64,000 nucleotides of DNA from Oceanobacillus_B kapialis. Its GTDB lineage: Bacteria > Bacillota > Bacilli > Bacillales > Amphibacillaceae. Below the pieces are notes generated by a model. It worked only from the letters and a program-made list of their open reading frames with translations. It was not told the origin of the DNA and did not search any database. The stretch is taken from NCBI RefSeq assembly GCF_042685265.1, contig NZ_JBHUMX010000004.1, one strand, 5' to 3'. Shown piece by piece: positions 60,437 to 64,000 of the stretch. Made by a program: the position numbers and the translations under genes. The stretch's first letter is position 1. Each line of letters begins with the position of its first letter.

Positions 60437-60997
60437 CTACAGCCAGCCCTCTATTAAATGAAATATATTGGATTCTTTAGCTTTTTTAATAAGATAATGC
60501 ATATCTATATTATCTTTGTGGATGTAAAACATACGATAAGCCCATTCATAATCCTCATCTTCCTTTGGGTAGTTTTTAAAAGAAACTCCCTCTACTCTAT
60601 GGATGATGATGTCCTCCACTCCAATTACATAAATTTTGCGGCCGGAGGGAAGTGTGAGTTCATAGACATGTTCCTTACTTCCTTCTAACTGGCTGCTCGG
60701 TACTTCAACAGCTATTTCAAAATCTTTATGATACCAAACTCTTTGTATTTTATCGAAACCAAGAGATAAAAGGACTTCATTAAACAAATCCCATCCCTCG
60801 CTAACGAAATCGATGTCGTGGGTGTGATAGTCATCCCTAGTGTATATTTCTACTGATAGTCCTCCTACAATAATAGGATGGATGTTTTTTGAAGCCAAGT
60901 ATTCGGTCAACAAAGAAGAAAACTCTAGCTGCTTTTCGAACTTCGGCTTATCTTTCAATTTGTTGAATTCTTTTTTAAGCTCCTCAATTGTAATCAT
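60437..60997 (-). CDS. Nucleotidyltransferase-fold protein (DUF6036/AbiEii-like)
   Basis: The 186-residue protein has the minimal nucleotidyltransferase pattern: HPIIVGGLSVEIYTRDDYHT, with GG then DIDF (HTHDIDFVSEGW) holding the two catalytic Asp. This is typical of AbiEii/DUF6036-type toxins and of MNT-like proteins. Its ATG at 60997 overlaps the end of the upstream small gene by 14 bases (ATGATTACAATTGA), so translation is coupled. A toxin-antitoxin role is plausible but unproven. Confidence 0.75.
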   Translation of the reverse strand: MITIEELKKEFNKLKDKPKFEKQLEFSSLLTEYLASKNIHPIIVGGLSVEIYTRDDYHTHDIDFVSEGWDLFNEVLLSLGFDKIQRVWYHKDFEIAVEVPSSQLEGSKEHVYELTLPSGRKIYVIGVEDIIIHRVEGVSFKNYPKEDEDYEWAYRMFYIHKDNIDMHYLIKKAKESNIFHLIEGWL

Positions 60998-61217
60998 AAT
61001 ACAAGCGCCTTTTCCCAATACTTCTTATTTTCCCAGCCTCTACGGCTTTTTCCCACCGGTTTAAAGAGATTTCATCTAATGCTATTTTTTCGCCTGCAGA
61101 ACGAGCTCTTGATTTTTTTCGTCGTTTTGAACCAAATTCTTTTTGTATGATTTCATTTGCCTGTTTCTTATTTGTAATGATGTTGTCATCGATATCATTT
61201 AAATTAATCTTTCTCAT
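60984..61217 (-). CDS. Small basic protein, coupled partner of the nucleotidyltransferase
   Basis: The 77-residue protein begins MRKINLNDIDDNIITNKKQA and has a very basic middle (KEFGSKRRKKSRARSAGEKI) and a helical end. It shows no known motif. Its basic patch could bind nucleic acid. ATG at 61217 follows GGGGTGG. It overlaps the downstream nucleotidyltransferase gene and is probably its antitoxin-side partner. The order small gene then nucleotidyltransferase fits known toxin-antitoxin pairs. Confidence 0.65.
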   Translation of the reverse strand: MRKINLNDIDDNIITNKKQANEIIQKEFGSKRRKKSRARSAGEKIALDEISLNRWEKAVEAGKIRSIGKRRLYYDYN

Positions 61218-61289
61218 TAAAACCACCCCTTTTACCAATTCCTAAAGGTAATGTACTTTAATAATTACTCAGTTGAACACCTTCATATT

Positions 61290-61481
61290 CTAATTATAAT
61301 CATTTCTTGTCCAAATGAAACTCTTCATGAAACGATTTCTGAAATGATTACTATTGTTGATTACGCTAGCCGCCTCCATCTTTTTTACGGGATTTATTAA
61401 ACTTCCCCAAACTTCAACCCATGATAAACCCTCGTTATATCCTAATATGGTTTTCAAGGTCTGGAGAGCTTTTTGGTCCAC
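61290..61481 (-). pseudogene. Gene remnant, unknown
   Basis: The 63-codon frame ALQTLKTILGYNEGLSWVEV, then WGSLINPVKKMEAASVINNS, has no ribosome site. It lies between clearly broken genes. It reads like real protein in its middle, but I do not recognise the family. The stretch 61482-61579 also shows coding-like fragments. Confidence 0.35.
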
Positions 61482-61579
61482 ACTAAGTTATGGATGTTCC
61501 TCGATTTCTTATTCGCTGAAATAATTAAAAACATTAGTCTCCGATTTTCATCTGCCATCAGGGGGTCCTTTTTTGCCAA

Positions 61580-62165
61580 TTACTCAGTAGGATATGATTC
61601 CTTCACTGCCTTAGTAAGAAATCTAGCGTCTATTAAATCGTTAATATAGGTGTCAATGGTGCGATGGTATTTTGTAACTGGTTCATTTAAAAAGGACGTT
61701 TCACGCACGCCTTCCATATGATAGGAATCAACTGGCCAGTGCAGGAGATTTCCTTGTTCATCATAATACCAGTCTTGTTATTTTCGAGAAGCGAAAATGG
61801 GGTGTTCAACGGAAAAAACAAAGCTCCCCAGTTTTAATGAATCATAAACCTTTTCACAAATTGTTTTAAATGATTTAACATAGTGAGATGCAAGAGAGCT
61901 GATTACAACGTGAAATTGTGAGTGTGAAAAATCGATGTCTTCGATTGGCCCTAATATTTGAAATGGAAGGATCTTGTGGCATTTCACGAGCTCTTTAGAT
62001 CATTTTTTCAGAAATATCCACACCTGTCACAGAGCGTGCTTTTGTTCACGTGCCTCTCGACAATGCCAACCGAAACCACAGCCTAAGTCAAGAACCATTT
62101 ACAGAGCGTGGCATTTGTTCGTATGTAGAAAAGAAATTTGGATCGTCATATTTATTCTGTTTCAT
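61580..62165 (-). pseudogene. Class I SAM-dependent methyltransferase, multiply broken
   Basis: Pieces in different frames add up to one methyltransferase: MKQNKYDDPNFFSTYEQMPR, then LDLGCGFGWHCREAREQ (SAM motif I), TGVDISEKMI, a piece IEDIDFSHSQFHVVISSLAS (motif with the middle strand) and the C-terminus DWYYDEQGNLLHWPVDSYHM ending KESYPTE. At least three frameshifts or stops intervene. The acceptor is unknown. It is certainly non-functional if the sequence is right. Confidence 0.75.
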
Positions 62166-62194
62166 TGTGAATCCATCACCTGTTTTTAATGTAA

Positions 62195-62603
62195 TCAAGT
62201 AGGATTAATTAGTAGCACCGCCCCAATCAGAATGATAAGAATAAAGAAGTAACGTTCAAATTTATGACTAGGGATACGCCGATGTATAAAAGTACCTAAA
62301 ATAGTTGCGACAATTATAAATGTCAAGGAAAGACCAAAGAGTGTAAATACATCCTTTGTCCATAATCCTCCAAGTGCTTGGCCTAGAACTGCTGGCCGAT
62401 CGATGTGACGCCATCCCGTAGTAACGGCAAGCAAAGCTAGTGTAAGCCCGGCCAATCCAATCAGCGATATAGCAGTATGTAAATCTAATGGTAGTAGTGC
62501 AAGAAGAGGCATCCCTATAACAGCTTCTCCAAAAAAACGTTGCTCTCATTAAAGAGCCGAGTAAAACAACGGCAATGACAAATAGGATGAGTGTGGTAGA
62601 CAT
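62195..62603 (-). pseudogene. TauE/SafE-family permease, frameshifted and internally deleted
   Basis: It begins MSTTLILFVIAVVLLGSLMR and loses frame in a T run near 62530 where GEAVIGMPLLALLPLDLHTA should follow. It then continues ISLIGLAGLTLALLAVTTGW to RRIPSHKFERYFFILIILIG. The total is about 135 codons against about 250 in intact relatives, so a middle part is also lost. Intact members export sulfite or sulfoacetate-like anions. Confidence 0.7.
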
Positions 62604-62705
62604 ATAAACATATAAAACAACTCCAGTAGATTAATAATATAGCATCAATTATCTATCTCTACTACATCCTGGCGTAACCTGCCGTAAGATTCCCATTTTA
62701 ATCAT

Positions 62706-62793
62706 GAAGTGAAACAGTAAAGTTTAAGTGGTAGAAAACGGACGCTAACACCCCGATCGTTTAACTAGCAATTAGTGGGATTGATATTTAACT
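62706..62793 (-). repeat. Dispersed hairpin repeat R1, copy h (degenerate)
   Basis: GTGAAACAGTAAAGTTTAAG and GGACGCTAACACCCCGATCG lead into a shortened hairpin (GCAATTAGTGGGATTG). It touches the stop codon of the acetyltransferase gene at 62794. Confidence 0.7.
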
Positions 62794-63351
62794 TTATAAT
62801 TCAATTTCCTTAATTATCTTTGCTGGATTTCCGCCAACCACCACGTTATCTGGTATGTCTTTTGTTACGACTGCTCCTGACGCAATGACTACATTATTAC
62901 CAACGGTGACCCCCGGGTTTATAATGGCCCTGCCCCCAATCCATACATTGTCTCCAAATGTTATTGGTTTTGCGTATTCTTTACCAGAATTACGTTCAGT
63001 CGGGTTAATGGGATGTGTTGCTGTATAAATTTGTACGCCTGGTGCAAGCATGCAATTATCGCCAAATCGCACTTCACAAACATCTAAAATCGTACAATCG
63101 AAATTTGCATAGAAGTTCTCTCCAACATGTGTGTTATATCCATAATCAAATCGAATAGTAGGCTCCATGTAAATAGTTTCGCCCGTTGATCCGAGTAAGT
63201 CTTTTAATAAAGCTGTCCGTATCTTTTCATCTGTTTCGATGGTTTCATTATATATTCTGACCTTGCGCCTTGTTTCTTGCCGATCTTTTACTAATTCGGG
63301 ATTCGCAGGGTTGTACATTTCTCCTGCTAACATGGTTTCTTTTTCTGTCAT
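62794..63351 (-). CDS. Sugar O-acetyltransferase (maltose acetyltransferase-type)
   Basis: The 185-residue left-handed beta-helix protein has the Maa/LacA layout: an N-terminal helix cap (KETMLAGEMYNPANPELVKD), hexapeptide repeats from about residue 65 (IRFDYGYNTHVGENFYANFD) and the catalytic His in YTATHPINPTERNSG. Final coils (VGNNVVIASGAVVTKDIPDN) and GNPAKIIKEIEL end the fold. It acetylates sugars with acetyl-CoA, probably as detoxification. AAAGGAGAATAAACC precedes the ATG. It is a single gene bounded by R1 repeats. Confidence 0.88.
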   Translation of the reverse strand: MTEKETMLAGEMYNPANPELVKDRQETRRKVRIYNETIETDEKIRTALLKDLLGSTGETIYMEPTIRFDYGYNTHVGENFYANFDCTILDVCEVRFGDNCMLAPGVQIYTATHPINPTERNSGKEYAKPITFGDNVWIGGRAIINPGVTVGNNVVIASGAVVTKDIPDNVVVGGNPAKIIKEIEL

Positions 63352-63374
63352 TGGTTTATTCTCCTTTAGTTAAT

Positions 63375-63531
63375 TTATCCCGCCTTAACTGGCAGTAAGA
63401 CCCCTACTTCCAGAAAGCGGGAAGCAATCAAGTATTCTCAGCATGGGATCAACTGCCAGTAAAAGTCCGGTTCGTTCAACTAACATTTGGTGAGGGAAGA
63501 AAAGCCCTCACCAAATGAAGTTTCATTTTAT
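63375..63531 (-). repeat. Dispersed hairpin repeat R1, copy i
   Basis: TTATCCCGCCTTAACTGGCA, GAAGCAATCAAGTATTCTCA and the hairpin ACATTTGGTGAGGG ... CCCTCACCAAATGAAGTTT are nearly the same as copy g. Its hairpin end lies 6 bases past the stop of the MFS gene. Confidence 0.85.
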
Positions 63532-63537
63532 AAGTTA

Positions 63538-64000
63538 TTACCCTACAAGCACTTTTTTGCGTAAAAGCTTGTTTAATTGTTCCGAGCTTAAAAGCATCAC
63601 GGAAATATATAAAACGATAAAGAACGGAAAGATTGCTATTGTTGAAAGTGATGCAATCCAACCAAGTAGAGGCGGCAAAAAGGTACTACCTGTATAGGCT
63701 ACAGCCATTTGGTAACCCATGATAGTCTGAGAATGCGTTTTACCAAAACGTGTTGGAGTTTCATGCAGCATACATGGGTAAATCGGTGCTAGACCAAATC
63801 CAATCATGATAAAACCTACTAGTGAAATTGGATGAGGGAAAGGCAGTACGAGAAGCGCAGCCCCTACTAATGCTGTAATTTGCCCAATTCGTATCAGCAT
63901 GCGATTACTCATTTTAAACGTAACAAAACCAGTTAGAAATCTACCAACCGTTAATCCACCCCAATAAAAGGATACCCACTGTGCAGCCGTTGCCGCTGAC
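63538..64000 (-). CDS. MFS transporter, C-terminal part (runs off the window)
   Basis: The visible 153 codons cover the last membrane helices of a major facilitator. The open frame continues past the window edge (SAATAAQWVSFYWGGLTVGR then FLTGFVTFKMSNRMLIRIGQ), so the internal Met at 63912 is not the start. Helices such as PISLVGFIMIGFGLAPIYPC and the loop PPLLGWIASLSTIAIFPFFI are of the FucP/YfkF-like sugar transporter type. The substrate is not determinable from this end. Confidence 0.75.
   Translation of the reverse strand, partial: SAATAAQWVSFYWGGLTVGRFLTGFVTFKMSNRMLIRIGQITALVGAALLVLPFPHPISLVGFIMIGFGLAPIYPCMLHETPTRFGKTHSQTIMGYQMAVAYTGSTFLPPLLGWIASLSTIAIFPFFIVLYISVMLLSSEQLNKLLRKKVLVG

Overview
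The window is AT-rich chromosomal DNA of a low-GC Gram-positive bacterium of the family Bacillaceae. Supporting signs are strong AGGAGG-type ribosome binding sites, frequent GTG and TTG starts, Rex, CcpA-like and S-box (SAM-I) control, LuxS, and holin-like type I toxins. The Na+-coupled carriers (an SSS symporter, an NhaC/MetT-type carrier and a TRAP system) suggest a halotolerant, Oceanobacillus/Virgibacillus-like organism. The genus is inference.

Layout. 1-3.3 kb is a decayed accessory segment: a gene remnant, a frameshifted ParB-like gene, an unknown protein and a membrane-anchored T5orf172 protein. 3.4-7.8 kb holds a frameshifted PucR-type regulator, an M24 creatinase-like hydrolase and a sodium:solute symporter. 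8.1-9.5 kb is an NADH oxidase behind two Rex operators. 9.7-17 kb is a patchwork of two intact type I toxin modules, a dead third one, SDR remnants, a TraB-family gene with a collapsed second copy, DinB, PadR/VOC and TetR/SMR operons with very large palindromic operators, and dispersed hairpin repeats. 17-31.8 kb carries mostly single genes: sigma-70/XRE, EamA, tartrate/D-malate dehydrogenase, class A beta-lactamase, acetyltransferases, MarR, a DapA-like lyase and an apparently leaderless ArsR operon. 32-42.3 kb has a ribbon-helix-helix-like gene with an acidic partner, lipoproteins and many small membrane proteins.

42.5-46.5 kb (minus strand) is a SAM-riboswitch operon: a MetE-like methyltransferase, an SDR, a MetT-type carrier and luxS. 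It links methionine synthesis, methionine uptake and recycling of S-ribosylhomocysteine.

48.5-60 kb is the main catabolic locus: an IclR regulator, a 2-hydroxyacid dehydrogenase, a DctPQM TRAP transporter, a zinc alcohol dehydrogenase, KduD, KduI, an RpiA-like isomerase, KdgK, a KDPG aldolase and a further SDR. The core route is 5-keto-4-deoxyuronate to 2,5-diketo-3-deoxygluconate (KduI), to KDG (KduD), to KDPG (KdgK), to pyruvate plus glyceraldehyde 3-phosphate (aldolase). The RpiA-like protein has Asn at a position where the family has a catalytic-site Asp. Just downstream lies the tail of a lost enolase-superfamily gene.

60-64 kb is decaying again: a coupled nucleotidyltransferase pair, broken methyltransferase and TauE genes, a sugar O-acetyltransferase and the edge of an MFS transporter. 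Many breaks in the window are single-base frameshifts. Without reads I cannot separate true decay from assembly error.
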